This document shows positions 22,795 to 32,830 of a stretch of 64,000 nucleotides of DNA, one piece after another. The notes beneath the pieces were generated by a model. It was given only the letters and a program-made list of their open reading frames with translations. It searched no databases and was not told the origin of the DNA. Made by a program: the position numbers and the translations under genes. This DNA comes from Hypericum androsaemum (Eukaryota; Streptophyta; Magnoliopsida; Malpighiales; Hypericaceae): the NCBI GenBank assembly GCA_963995505.1, contig OZ023194.1, positions 12,086,428 through 12,150,427 of the forward strand, given 5' to 3'. Each line of letters starts with the position of its first letter. Within the stretch, counting starts at the first letter, position 1.

Positions 22795-23115
22795 GGGTGC
22801 GGGTGGGATGACAAAGGTGAAGTGACAATATAAAAGGTACGAGACAAATTATCATAATTACGGGTATGGGTGGAATGACAAAGGTGAAGTGACAATACAA
22901 AAGGTACGAGACAAATTACTATAATTACGGGTATGGGTGGAATGACAAAGGTGAAGTGACAATACAAAAGGTACGAGACAAATTACAAAATGACAAATTA
23001 CATGAAATGAATGACAAATTACATGAAATGACAAATTACATGAAATGAAAGACAAATTACATGAAATGAATGACAAATTACATGAAATGAAGAACAAATT
23101 ATATGAAATGACAAA
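22795..23115. repeat. Tandem repeats between the two Harbinger ORFs
   Basis: Three copies of a roughly 58-bp unit (GGTATGGGTGGAATGACAAA...GGTACGAGACAAATTA) are followed by about seven short units of AATGACAAATTACATGAA. They lie between the transposase and ORF1 start regions and could be subterminal or promoter-type repeats. Two minus-strand frames here only echo the repeat. Confidence 0.85.
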
Positions 23116-23122
23116 TTACTAA

Positions 23123-24196
23123 TTAATTTCCAAATACTCGAGAAATTAGATTGCGCTTCATCTCTTCATCTTCTGGGGATAAGTGCTGTTTCGAAATCAA
23201 AGCAGTCAACATGATTTTATCTAACTCCATATTCTTCATGGCCTCCCTTTTTTCATCTCGCTGGATTCTTTGTTGCTCCCTTTGTTGCTCCAGCTCCATT
23301 CTCTTCTTGAAAATTTTATTTTCATTATCTCTGGTTATTCTCAACGCACGAATTTTTGCTGCAACATCATCAGATGCCTTGCCTTTTTCTTTCCTTCTTT
23401 TGGCAGCATCTCTACCCATAGGACGAGAAATTGTTGAAGATATGGTGATTGGATCTTCTGAGTTAGATGGGATTGAATAATCCCCTTCTTCGGTCGTCTT
23501 TGACCTCTTTGAGCTCCCACCACTTTCTATATCCTCCTCCTCGTTCTGCGAAGGAAAATATGTTGAACCGTGATCTCCTTCTTCAATTTGCCACATGGGA
23601 TGTTTACACATAACTTCATTGAAAATAACAAGGTCAGTAAATTTTTTGCCACCATCCCCTTCATAAAGTGCTTGAGCTTCAGTCTCAACATCTGCCTCGC
23701 TCATGCCGCTCCGCTTCCGTTTAAGTGCTTCTCGGTATGCACCAACCCACTTTGCTGCATTGACAGTAAGTCGTTTATAACGACCTTTTATTGAAGGCAC
23801 GTTTCTTTCATGGATAGCTTCCGGGTTTTCTGCTTGACAGACATGGTATTGTGCACTCACTCGGGACCATAGCGAGGCACTCTTCTGATTTTTTCTGATA
23901 ACGCTATCTTCGCTACAATAAATGAAAGCTGGCATTAGGGCAATGTCTTCTTTCACACCCCAACTACTTGGTGCCGACTTTTTAGTTTTTTTCTCGCTAG
24001 ACCCATCGAAGGACAAATGCCGTGGAATATTTTGTGGGGGTTGGTGTTGGAAAAATGGAATTTGAGAGAGATTTGGCGACAATTGAGAGCTATAAAAAGG
24101 TTGAGAGTTTGGATACTCTCCATAATTTTGATAAGCTGAAGGATTATAAGATCCGAAAGGATTATAATTTAGAGAATTATGATCATTTGGATCCAT
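23123..24196 (-). CDS. Harbinger ORF1, Myb/SANT-like DNA-binding protein
   Basis: An intact frame of 357 residues. The N-terminus is Asn/Gln/Pro-rich (MDPNDHNSLNYNPFGSYNPS). Residues about 75-200 form a Myb/SANT-like (trihelix-type) domain with SSWGVKEDIALMPAFIY, LWSRVSAQYHVC and IKGRYKRLTVNAAKWVGAY. They are followed by a no-apical-meristem-type C-terminal part with a basic patch (DAAKRRKEKGKAS) and a Glu/Arg/Gln-rich coiled coil (about 285-340). In this superfamily the ORF1 protein binds the ends and helps the transposase enter the nucleus, which is family knowledge, not shown here. Such genes are often mis-annotated as host GST T3-like proteins. It reads in the same direction as the transposase. 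Confidence 0.88.
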   Translation of the reverse strand: MDPNDHNSLNYNPFGSYNPSAYQNYGEYPNSQPFYSSQLSPNLSQIPFFQHQPPQNIPRHLSFDGSSEKKTKKSAPSSWGVKEDIALMPAFIYCSEDSVIRKNQKSASLWSRVSAQYHVCQAENPEAIHERNVPSIKGRYKRLTVNAAKWVGAYREALKRKRSGMSEADVETEAQALYEGDGGKKFTDLVIFNEVMCKHPMWQIEEGDHGSTYFPSQNEEEDIESGGSSKRSKTTEEGDYSIPSNSEDPITISSTISRPMGRDAAKRRKEKGKASDDVAAKIRALRITRDNENKIFKKRMELEQQREQQRIQRDEKREAMKNMELDKIMLTALISKQHLSPEDEEMKRNLISRVFGN

Positions 24197-25059
24197 AGTA
24201 GAAAAATATTACAGAGAAAATTTAAAAGAAGAGATTATGTAGTGAAAGAAGAGAGAATTTTAGATGGTGTGTGAAAATATGTTAACATTTGACTCTATTT
24301 ATAGAGATTTGGAAAATAATAATTTTCATTTTTTTTAGTTTTAGGTCTGTTTAGATAACCACAAAAATATTATCCGAAAATATCTATTTTTAACGAATAA
24401 TATTATGCCAAGTGGAACTAATTATATAAATAAGTATAAAAAAAAGGCCAAGTGGCCGCTCGCGAGCGGCGATCGGGCAAGGGCCTCGATCGGCCGCTCG
24501 CCCCCCTATTTCATTACATTTGTTTTTTTTTATATTAAAAAACCCACCCGCGCGAGATTTTAATTTCTGCTGCGGGTGGTCTAACATATGAATCATGTAG
24601 TTTACACGGATTTTGTAATATGATCTTGAGGTTTAGAAATGACTTTTTTGATAGTTGTAGTTTTACTCTCTTTTTTGCGTTAGAAGCTCGGGAGTTTCCC
24701 CGGGCCAAAAATTAGTTCCGAACCTATTGGTAGTATGAGATGACACGTATTGGCAATATGAGGTGGCACAATATTAAATATCTTTTTCAATCCCACTATT
24801 TGTATAATTTTTAAAAAAAACCTCCTCTCTCCCACATCTCTTCTTCTTCTTCTTCTTCTTCTTCTTCTTCCCTCTCTCATCTCTCTCTTACTCCATGGCA
24901 ACCAAAACTGAAGGAAAAAATAATTCCAATAGTTAGAGAAAATCAGAACTCTAACTTAATCCCAATTCCTCCTAACCTGAAATATACACCACCTTCAAAA
25001 TCCGTCAACAAAATCCCCAAAATCGAAATCTCAAACCCTAATTAACTAATCTTCCCCTC

Positions 25060-25515
25060 AGAATTGTGGGTCTAAGGATCAATGGCGGCGGCGAGGCTGC
25101 AAGTTCGTCCCGCCGACGGAGTCCATCGACCCGGCCTGGTTCGTCCTGGAGCAACTCCTCATCGACCCGGCCTCCTGTGTCTTGTCCTAGGTACCTATCC
25201 CTGCAAGTTTACCTTCCGACATATGCACGCCGGCACCTTCACCACCGCCAGCACCAGAAGGTTCATCGGCGAGCAAGGGAAATAGTAACACACCATCGCG
25301 CACCGAGCGGTGGTCCCGCCAGCCACCTCCCCCACCCGCTTCTTCTTCCTCGGCACCCTCTTGACCGCCGGCAGCCTGTTTGTGGATGGACCTCGCCTTC
25401 GGATTTCCGATCGTAATTCTATCGTCAAGATTGCGACTTTTGGGGGCTCTATGAGGGACAAGGAGAGTGCTTCGCTGTTGTGTTTGCTGGTAGTGTTGAT
25501 GGAGAGATAGTAATT
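25060..25515 (+). other. GC-rich captured-looking gene fragment inside the Mutator-like element
   Basis: Abruptly GC-rich sequence lies between AT-rich element arms. One plus-strand frame reads FVPPTESIDPAWFVLEQLL before a stop, and neighbouring frames are rich in Pro/His/Arg/Ser. This looks like one or more exons of a host gene picked up and then frame-shifted, as in Pack-MULEs. I cannot name the source gene. A CT-rich tract (CTTCTT repeats) at 24838-24872 precedes it. Confidence 0.5.
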
Positions 25516-26395
25516 GCTTGAACTTGGTGCGTTCATTAGGTTAGTTTGGGAGAGTCGTAATTGTGCCTAAATTTTGGGTTTGATGTTTGCGGTAAGAATA
25601 AATTGTGTGATTTTGTTTAATGGGTATCTGTGTTTTATGATGAATTTGATGGTTGGCTTTTTAGTTTGTTTGTGAAGTTATGTTTTCACGATGGATTGAA
25701 GGTTTCTTTGGAATTATTTTTCCAGAGAGGGAAGGAGGAAGAAGAAGAGGAGAGGGAAGAGGGAGGAGGTTTTTGAAAAAATTAAAAAAATAAGTGGTTG
25801 GAATAGATATTTTATTTTGTGACACGTCAGCATTCTACCCGGAAAAATATTTCCACCGTGGCGAGACAACTCAGCATTGAACGACGCCGTTTTTAGGTTC
25901 GGAGCTGATTTTTGGCTCGGGGAGGCTTCCGAGCCTCTAACGTAAATAACGTGAAACCACAACTACCAAAAAAGTCATTTCTAAATCTCATGATCATATC
26001 GCAAAATTCGTATAAACCACAGGATTCAAATGGTACTTATCCCTAATTAATTCAATGTGATTTTGATACATGTTTTATGAATATAAAAGTATGATATAAA
26101 TTTTTTATATAAAAAATATATGTACCAATGTGTAATTCATACTCAACACGTTTTCTCAATCGAATATCGTTTAAAGTATCAAGTCAAGGGTTACACGGTT
26201 TTGCATCACTTATTGGAATGGGATTGAACATTTTGCTTCGTAGGGGTTGGCACTAAACCAAACTAACCGGCGAAACTGCACAAATCGCATTCCAATTTTG
26301 CTTCCAGTTTACACGCCTTTTTTTCTATTTTTAAAAATTTTATTAATCGTCATGAGCATTTGTAAATTTTTTAGTCAATGTCAGAATTTTACGGA

Positions 26396-26480
26396 AATGT
26401 CAGCCAATAGAGTCTCTAGTTGACAGTCTGGTTTTACCTAAATGTCAGCCAAAAGAGTCTCTAGTTGACAGTCTGGTTAA
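26396..26480. repeat. Two-copy direct repeat of about 42 bp
   Basis: AAATGTCAGCCAATAGAGTC...GACAGTCTGGTT is repeated immediately with one or two changes. It lies in AT-rich DNA upstream of the plus-strand gene at 27168. Confidence 0.75.
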
Positions 26481-27167
26481 AATCGTCAAAATAATACTAA
26501 ACTGAGTTTGTCCTTCCTGAAACCTACCTCTCTATATAGGGTGACCACGGTTTCAATAGAACCGTAGAACTGATCATCGAATTGGAAATCCTAGTTAAGG
26601 TTCCAATTCCACCAAAAAAAAAGAGGTTAAGGTTGCAAAAACTATCAATTTTCTAAAAAAGTTCTATTTACGATTTGTGAGTTTTCGGAATATAATCAGA
26701 AATTTCTGATCCGTAGTTTTTTACATTTTTTTAATATATTCAAATTTACTACAAAATATTATAAATATTTTCTTACATTCTTAAAAAAATTACACCATCC
26801 ATTCTTAATTCTTTTCTTAATCCTGTTTTCTACAAGTATTCTGTAAAAGAACTATGTGCGATTTAATTCCTTTGGAATTAAGTATAACTAGAAGAAAAAA
26901 AACGAAAACTAGTAACGGAAGTTCCGAAATAATAACCGTAGTTTCAAAATACAATTCAACCTATTCGTGTTCTTATAATAATCGGAGGTTGCGGAACTGT
27001 GGTGGCGCCTCCGTATCCCAAAAAATAAAAGTTGGGGACTCTCTCTCACATAACATTCACTCAGTTTCCTCGCCGGAGATGGTTTCCTCTGATACCCATT
27101 TCGTACATTTCCAATAAAACCCTTCTTCCAGAAGCCAAGAAGAGAGAGAAAGAGAGAGAGAGGGGGA
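26481..27167 (+). promoter_or_regulatory. Promoter and leader region of the BRIP-like gene
   Basis: AT-rich upstream DNA ends in a leader with a GA-repeat (AGAGAGAGAAAGAGAGAGAG, about 27140-27160) just before the ATG at 27168. Such GA/CT-rich leaders are common in plant housekeeping genes. No TATA box was fixed. Confidence 0.4.
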
Positions 27168-29317
27168 ATGGATCAGCAACAGCAGAAACTGCTGATGCAA
27201 CAGCAGCAGCAGCAACAGCAGTTTCTTCTGCTTCAGCAACTGCAGAAACAGGCTTCCCAGCAACAGCGCCAGGCCGCCGCCATCTCCCGATTCCCTTCCA
27301 ACATCGACGCCCACCTCCGCGCCCCCCGCCCTCCCCTCTTCCAAAACCCTAACCCTAATTCTACCCCCAATTCGTCCGGAGGAGGCGGATCCTCCGGGTT
27401 GGCCCAACCCGCGATTCAGCAGCAGCAGCAGCAGAAAGCGGGCGCTGGCGGCGGAGCGGTCATGGCGAGGGCGCCTCCTGTGAACCAGTCCGAGCTCCAC
27501 ATGGCGTACCAGGACGCGTTGCGGGTCTGCCACCCGGACTTCAGTCGCCCCTTTGCCTCCCTCGAGGACGCCTGCGAAAGGTTTCTTCTCCTCTCTCTCT
27601 CTCTCTTCTTTCTTAAGAATGGGAATGCTGGAATCTGTGTGGGTTAGGGTTAGGTAAAGTTCGTTGCTTTTGTGAGAAATGGTGCTAAGTTGCGCCAGGA
27701 ACCGCCATTTCGGAACAAATCTGTGATGACCGGGGCTGAGTTTTGGGAGGGTAGTTGGCTTCTGGTCAGTCTAATCAGCACGAGAACAAGAGGGATATTC
27801 GGAATATGAAGTTGGAATATGGGGGGATCTTGGAGTATTTTAGGTTGTTCGGACTTTGCCAATTAATGTATTTGGCTAATTGAGGTTATGTGCTTTTTCC
27901 TTGTGGATACAAGCTGGAGAGTGATCTCATACCCAAATTCGGGGTTTATCATTTGGTTTATTTTGTGTGAACCAAGTTTAAGGAAAGCATCTTGGAGCCT
28001 CAGCTGCTTGTGATCGTTTCTTGCATCTTGGAAATGCTCAATACCCATATAGCTGGTTTGTTCGTTTTAAGATTGAAAAGGTATGGTGCGAGAAATAGGA
28101 GTGCAGATTGATGGTGCATTGATTTAAATTCAGAAAAGACAAGTGTTAATTTGCAGGGCTGAAGAGAATTTTGAATCATCTTCGTGCTTTTATCAAATAC
28201 TATGTTTGCATGTGATGGTTTATGTGGTATCATGTCCACTTCCTGGAAGAAAAAAAAGATGCCTATTGCAATTTTACTGCACCCAAGTCATATCAGCTTG
28301 TCATCCTCCAATTAGTTTTGTGATAAGTAGCCTGCTGTTCTCAATTGGAATTGCTTGGTTTCTTTCTTCATTGAACATTCTACACCTTTCTATCAATTAT
28401 CTAAGGAAAGTTTTTCAAGGCCAAGGTTGAATACCCCTTTTCTTGTTTGGAAAGCATGAGAATTCTGCTGGGATACATTGAGCTGAAAAAGAAACGAACA
28501 CAAGGAAGCCCTTGGCATTACTTAAAGCAAATATTCTTGTTTGCTTCTCTTATTAATGGCTCATTTGATTGGAAATGTTTGTAGTTATCTAAAAGATGTG
28601 TGTTGCATGGAGAATGGTGTTTAGGAGTATGTTGGTTAAGTTTTTGGTTTCATGAATGCTTCTTCTCCCCTATGCAGATTACTTCCGTACCACGTTGTGG
28701 CCGACTATGAAGCCGAAGAGGACGATAGGATCCTTGACTCTGACACAACAGGCATGATGCCTTCTCGCTGCCAGCAGTGGGATCATAACATTGCCGCCAA
28801 AGTTGCAGAGTTCACGGCGACATTCGAGAAACAGGCCTTGGCCTTCAACCTAATAACCCGGAAGCGAGCTTTGGGGGAATTCAGGTCAGAGGAGCGACTG
28901 ATGATTGAGCAGGCTCTGCTGCAAGAAGAGAAGCGTCTTCTTTTTGATGCAAAAACAGAAATGGATGCTAGAGAGAAGGCTGGTCGTGAAGCTCAGTTAA
29001 GAATGGCAGCAATGGTTCAGGCAGAGCAAGTTCGAGCTGAGTCGCATGCTCGTGCTGAAATGATGACTCGAGGCCCAATAAGGGCTAATGCACTTGGGTT
29101 GCAGGAGAACAACATGGCAATGATGGTTCATGACATGGCAGAGCAGGAACACAATGTTAATCCCGAAGAGATGATGAATGGGTGGGGAAACAATGCACCA
29201 AGAGATGAGAAGGAGCCATCTGAAGATTTTTTAAATGATGAAGAAAATGAAAATGGAGATGCAGGGACACAGAGTGATTGGCGGGAAGTAGGGGAATTCG
29301 ATCTGAATACCAGATAA
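27168..29317 (+). CDS. BRIP: GLTSCR1-domain protein, SWI/SNF accessory subunit of BRIP type, two exons
   Basis: Exon 1 is 27168-27580 and exon 2 is 28678-29317; GCGAAAG|GTTTCT joins TATGCAG|ATTACT and makes a split Arg codon, giving 350 residues. The N-terminus is poly-Gln (MDQQQQKLLMQQQQQQQQ), followed by a Pro/Gly/Ser linker and a second Gln run. The conserved domain runs from about residue 105 to 235: YQDALRVCHPDFSRPF, SLEDACERLLPYHVVADYE, QWDHNIAAKVAEF and FRSEERLMIEQALLQEEKRL. Then comes a Glu/Ala/Arg helix and an acidic tail ending EVGEFDLNTR. Proteins with this domain in Arabidopsis (BRIP1/2) are nuclear partners of bromodomain and BRM subunits of SWI/SNF; that role is inferred by family. 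Exon 1 contains a telo-box-like AAACCCTAACCCTAA inside the coding sequence. The 1097-bp intron is T-rich and unremarkable. Confidence 0.87.
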
Positions 29318-29965
29318 ATCGCAAAGATCCCAGATAGACGTGATCAAACTTGAACCGTCATGGTATTGTGATTGGAATAACATGTGCGGTCGGTCTGTAG
29401 AAGAAGGTAGAGATTGCTGGATGATAATATTTGCCCTAATGTATAACATATTGCCGAGATTTCTGTAGGTCAGGTAACACTATTCCGTTGTGCCGATAGG
29501 CGCGGTTCTTGTGCAAGCAAAAGAGTCCCTGGTCGCGAACTCGTTGGTATTTTACTTCGACCTCTCCGCAGGTCTATGAAACAGACAGAAAACACTCTCT
29601 TTTGTAGACACAAATGAAGAAATGTGAATTCTTAGTTGACAAATATACAGATTAATGATGCGAGGTTCTACGTAAGGAGTTCGGGACTTGGCCTATTGCA
29701 CAAAATCTATTCCAAATGTTCGTGTGCCGTCAACAGATACTCGAAAATCAGATTGTTAATCACAAAGATGCACTTTGGCACGCGCTCTACTCATTCCACT
29801 GGACAACATTTCGGACAACCTTAGAATCTGAACAAACGCCCTAAGACTAAAAGAGAGGATATCTGTAGAAGAAAGGAGCAATGGAACTTCTCCACCAAAC
29901 AGGAACAAGACAACGAAAGGAAACAAGAAAAAACTAGCAAGAATGCACATCGCCTAACCGTATGC
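29318..29965. other. Tail-to-tail intergenic region
   Basis: About 650 bp between the stop codons of two convergent genes. It must hold both 3' ends. No separate gene is visible. Confidence 0.6.
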
Positions 29966-31854
29966 CTACAAAATATTTGGCAGTTGCAAGTCCAATCTGT
30001 GCTGCATCTCCTTTATCTTCAACGAAAGCTCTGCTGTCTGATCCTTGTAGCTCTGCAACAAAAATTCTTTCCCATCTATCACTTCCTTCAACTCGCCGAC
30101 TTCCTTCTTCAGCATCCCGATCCTCTCATTCTCACCCTTGCCCTTTTTCGACAAATGTAAACTGTGGTCTTCAAGAAGAAGACCATTTGTGTGGCCGTTC
30201 GGTGCTTCTGATGACCATGCTGAGACCGTTGACAGTTTATCGTCATCGGCCGAATTCTTCACACAGTGATCTGCAATTGCTTTTCTCAGACGCTGGATTT
30301 CTCTCTCTGAATCGAACAAATCCCTATTAGCAGCATCAAGTTGTGACTGCAAGTTTGAGGAAATCGACAATTGTGCATTAAGTGAATTCTGAAAATCCAC
30401 TATTTGATCCTGCATTTCCATAATCATATCATCTCTTCGCTTCAATTGCTGTCTAAGTTTTTGTATAACCTCTCGCTTGCTGAAGATATCAGAGCCAGAC
30501 TCAGACACACAAGGTGATTCAGAACAGTTTGAGTGGTGTAATGGCCTAGGAGGCAATTCAAGTCGATCGGGAGATGAGACCCAAGCAATACCATTCTCCT
30601 TGGGAAATTCAGGGGCAGATACTGCCACCATGGGAAGTGTCATATCAGGCTCAGAAAGCAACTGGTCATGGTGTGACGGCTTCATCTCTGTAATGGTTCC
30701 ATTCCCTGTTTCAATCAGACATTATTAACATGTAAAAATGAGAGTTGATAATCTAACTCCAAGTTACAATTTAGTAAGCTCTGAAAAGAAAAACAACAAA
30801 GCAAGCTGGTGGAATCGCTAAATAGTTCCTCAAAGGCAAAGATTGCAAGATCTTACAAATAGTTAGTCAAAGAGAGCGCAGAAAAGCCTACAGAATGAAT
30901 TAATCAAGGACTGGCAAGCAAAGGGAACATAAAATGTTGCAGATACATTTCTCAGGCGATCGAGTTCTACAATCTCTTTCAAATGAGAACACAGAGTAAC
31001 CTTCCTATAGACAGTTCATAATCTTTTTCAAAATCATTGCATGCATGGCAGAACACTCCAAACAGAGGGAAAGAAGGACCACATTTAAGCACTGAATCAG
31101 AGTCATCATTTGTCAAGGTGGAAAAGTGAAAACAGGGAAAAGACGCATAGACCGAGACCATGAAACAAGTGCTCTACCACCCAAACAAGGAGCCAAAATA
31201 TTCCCTGGAAACAATGTCCTGATAAATCTAATGTTTGTGCGAATTGTTAGCTGTTTCATCATATGAATACAGGAGACAGCATTCTCTCATCAAGCCCTCT
31301 CCACCTTGTACTAATCCTATGAATGGTGAGGAATGGAAGAACACGGGATATGAAGAAGCACAAAAGGAGAAAGAAAAAAAAAGCACCGGGAGGACAATCA
31401 TTGGATACAGAGCAACTAGGGAAAAGATCTGACAAGCAAAACACCCTGCAACTAAAACTCTCTTCCACTGAAATAGAACTAATTCAGATACCTGAATCAC
31501 AGTTGAAGCAGCCATCATCATCTTGTAAGGCATACACATTTGAATGCATCTGGCAACTTGGTGCTCTGCTCCGGTCAGCAGATCTCCTGCCCCCTGAAGT
31601 TGAAAGCTCTGGAGTTCAGACAATATAAGTGTTGTTGAGAACTTGCTGATTCAATAAAAAATGAGAAGACCTTTAAGATCATTACTAGCATCTTCATGTT
31701 GCTTTGAACCGAGCGTCTGCTTCAGCTTGTAACCAAAACGAATTGACAACGTACTCAACAAGGCACCCCCTGCTATAAGCATCCAATTAGGCCCCTCCCC
31801 CTGAACTGTTTTCCCCTTTTGAACTCTAGGAACAACATTGTTTCTCGGCTTCAT
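29966..31854 (-). CDS. Membrane-anchored coiled-coil protein, three exons
   Basis: Exons on minus are 31854-31671, 31593-31492 and 30705-29966 (341 residues). Junctions are CTTAAAG|GTCTTC to CTTCAG|GGGGCA, and GATTCAG|GTATCT to AAACAG|GGAATG, all phase 1. Residues about 22-40 (PNWMLIAGGALLSTLSIRFG) are a single membrane helix near the N-terminus. Exon 2 gives CQMHSNVYALQDDDGCFNC, a conserved-looking Cys-containing motif. The rest is acidic and Ser-rich, then a coiled coil (about residues 160-240, KREVIQKLRQQLKRRDDMIM onward) and a second one near the C-terminus. I do not recognise a named family; it looks like a conserved plant protein possibly tethering at a membrane. The leader extends upstream (see 31855-32830). 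Confidence 0.8.
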
Positions 31855-32726
31855 TTTAAGAGGAAATTTCGAGTCGGAGAAGAAGCAGTTGAATCATCCA
31901 AATCTAACCTAAACAAAAGGTTTATAATTCAGTTACTACATGACATGAAAAAAAAATCGCATTCAAGAGTCGTCAAACTCTCTTCCAAGCACGATTCGTG
32001 AAATAAGCACATGGTATCAACAAGCTGGATAGAATTTTTTGAAAACAAATCGATTTGGATCATTAAACTACACTATGAAGATGAAACAAAAAAAGGAAAG
32101 AAGGCGATCAACCTTTCAACATCCAATATCAGAGAAAGAAAATCCTGTTTGGCGATTGTCTCAGAGGACGTCGCAACCTAGACAGGTGATGAGGTTTCTA
32201 GCTGGCCTACAGAGCAATATAACCGACTGTCTACTTTTAGAAACAGAACATTCATCCGCACGCAACACGCTCGCAAAGGATTCAACATTGCACACAACGA
32301 GAAGGCTTCGACAGCAATAATCCTCTCGTAAACCTTCCCAACGACAAACAAACCAATCGAGCGACGCACATTTCTCCCGAAATTGTCCATCCAAGTCCAT
32401 TGTTACCCCCTTCAACCACTGGCTAACTAGACAGGCCACCTCCATTCGACGACGACGACGACGGGGTTCGAATCCTCCTCTCGCCCCAGCCCCAGCCCCG
32501 CCGTAACAAATTAGAACAAACTCAATTCCAAGCCGCCACCGACCAAGTCAATTGATTCTCAACAACAACAGCAACTATGCAAAAGTCAAAGCTCGTTTCT
32601 CTATCTCTAAAACGCAAACAGCAAAAACGATACTCAAATAAAATTTAAATAAAAAAAACCGGAAAAACTATACTAAGTGCAATGCATAGAGAGAGGAAGA
32701 AGCTCTGAATAAAAATAGAATCCAAG

Positions 32727-32763
<37 letters not shown>

Positions 32764-32830
32764 AGAAGGAAATGACCTCATTCAAGAGTCTAGGGTTTCA
32801 GGGAAACACTCCCATCGTCTCTTCCGCTTC
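31855..32830 (-). promoter_or_regulatory. 5'-UTR with probable leader intron of the coiled-coil gene
   Basis: On the minus strand, around 32830-32770, a leader-like CT-rich stretch with a telo-box-like AAACCCTAG is followed by GAATGAG|GTCATTTC, a good donor. A leader intron from there toward the ATG at 31854 is likely. A GA-dinucleotide run (about 14 repeats) lies at 32730-32761 and a CGACGA run at 32445-32462. Confidence 0.45.

Larger units (their letters stand above)
21074..24581 (-). mobile_element. PIF/Harbinger transposon, near-complete, two ORFs
   Basis: A 3508-bp element with imperfect terminal inverted repeats: the left begins GACTACTCATAACAGCAA, and the right end read on minus begins GACCACCCGCAGCAGAAA. 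It is flanked by the TAA target (21071-21073 and 24582-24584) typical of the superfamily. Both hallmark genes lie on the minus strand: a DDE transposase (21368-22705) with one stop codon, and an intact Myb/SANT-like ORF1 (23123-24196). Between them is a tandem-repeat block (22795-23115). Little decay is visible, so the insertion looks fairly recent. Confidence 0.9.
21063..26043. mobile_element. Mutator-like element with captured-looking cargo, interrupted by a Harbinger element
   Basis: The left end GAGATAAGTAA...CATATGAATC is split by the Harbinger insertion at 21074-24581; the right end finishes ATGGTACTTATCCC at 26043. Removing the Harbinger and one TAA gives a left end that aligns with the terminal repeat of the MITE at 19332-19680. 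The whole is bounded by an exact 9-bp duplication TAATTAATT (21054-21062 and 26044-26052). The terminal repeats extend about 170 bp, through words such as GCTCGG, CCAAAAAT and TCCGAACCT. Without the Harbinger the element is about 1470 bp, encodes no transposase, and has a GC-rich middle. It begins about 145 bp upstream of the GST start codon. Confidence 0.88.

Noticed and set aside
27057..27533. 158-codon minus-strand ORF
   Set aside because: Antisense shadow of the Gln-rich exon 1 of the BRIP-like gene.
32440..32490. Possible tRNA gene (GGGTTCGAATCC B-box-like word)
   Set aside because: No matching acceptor stem upstream, the T stem has a mismatch, and the D and anticodon arms do not fold. 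It lies in the leader region of the minus-strand gene.
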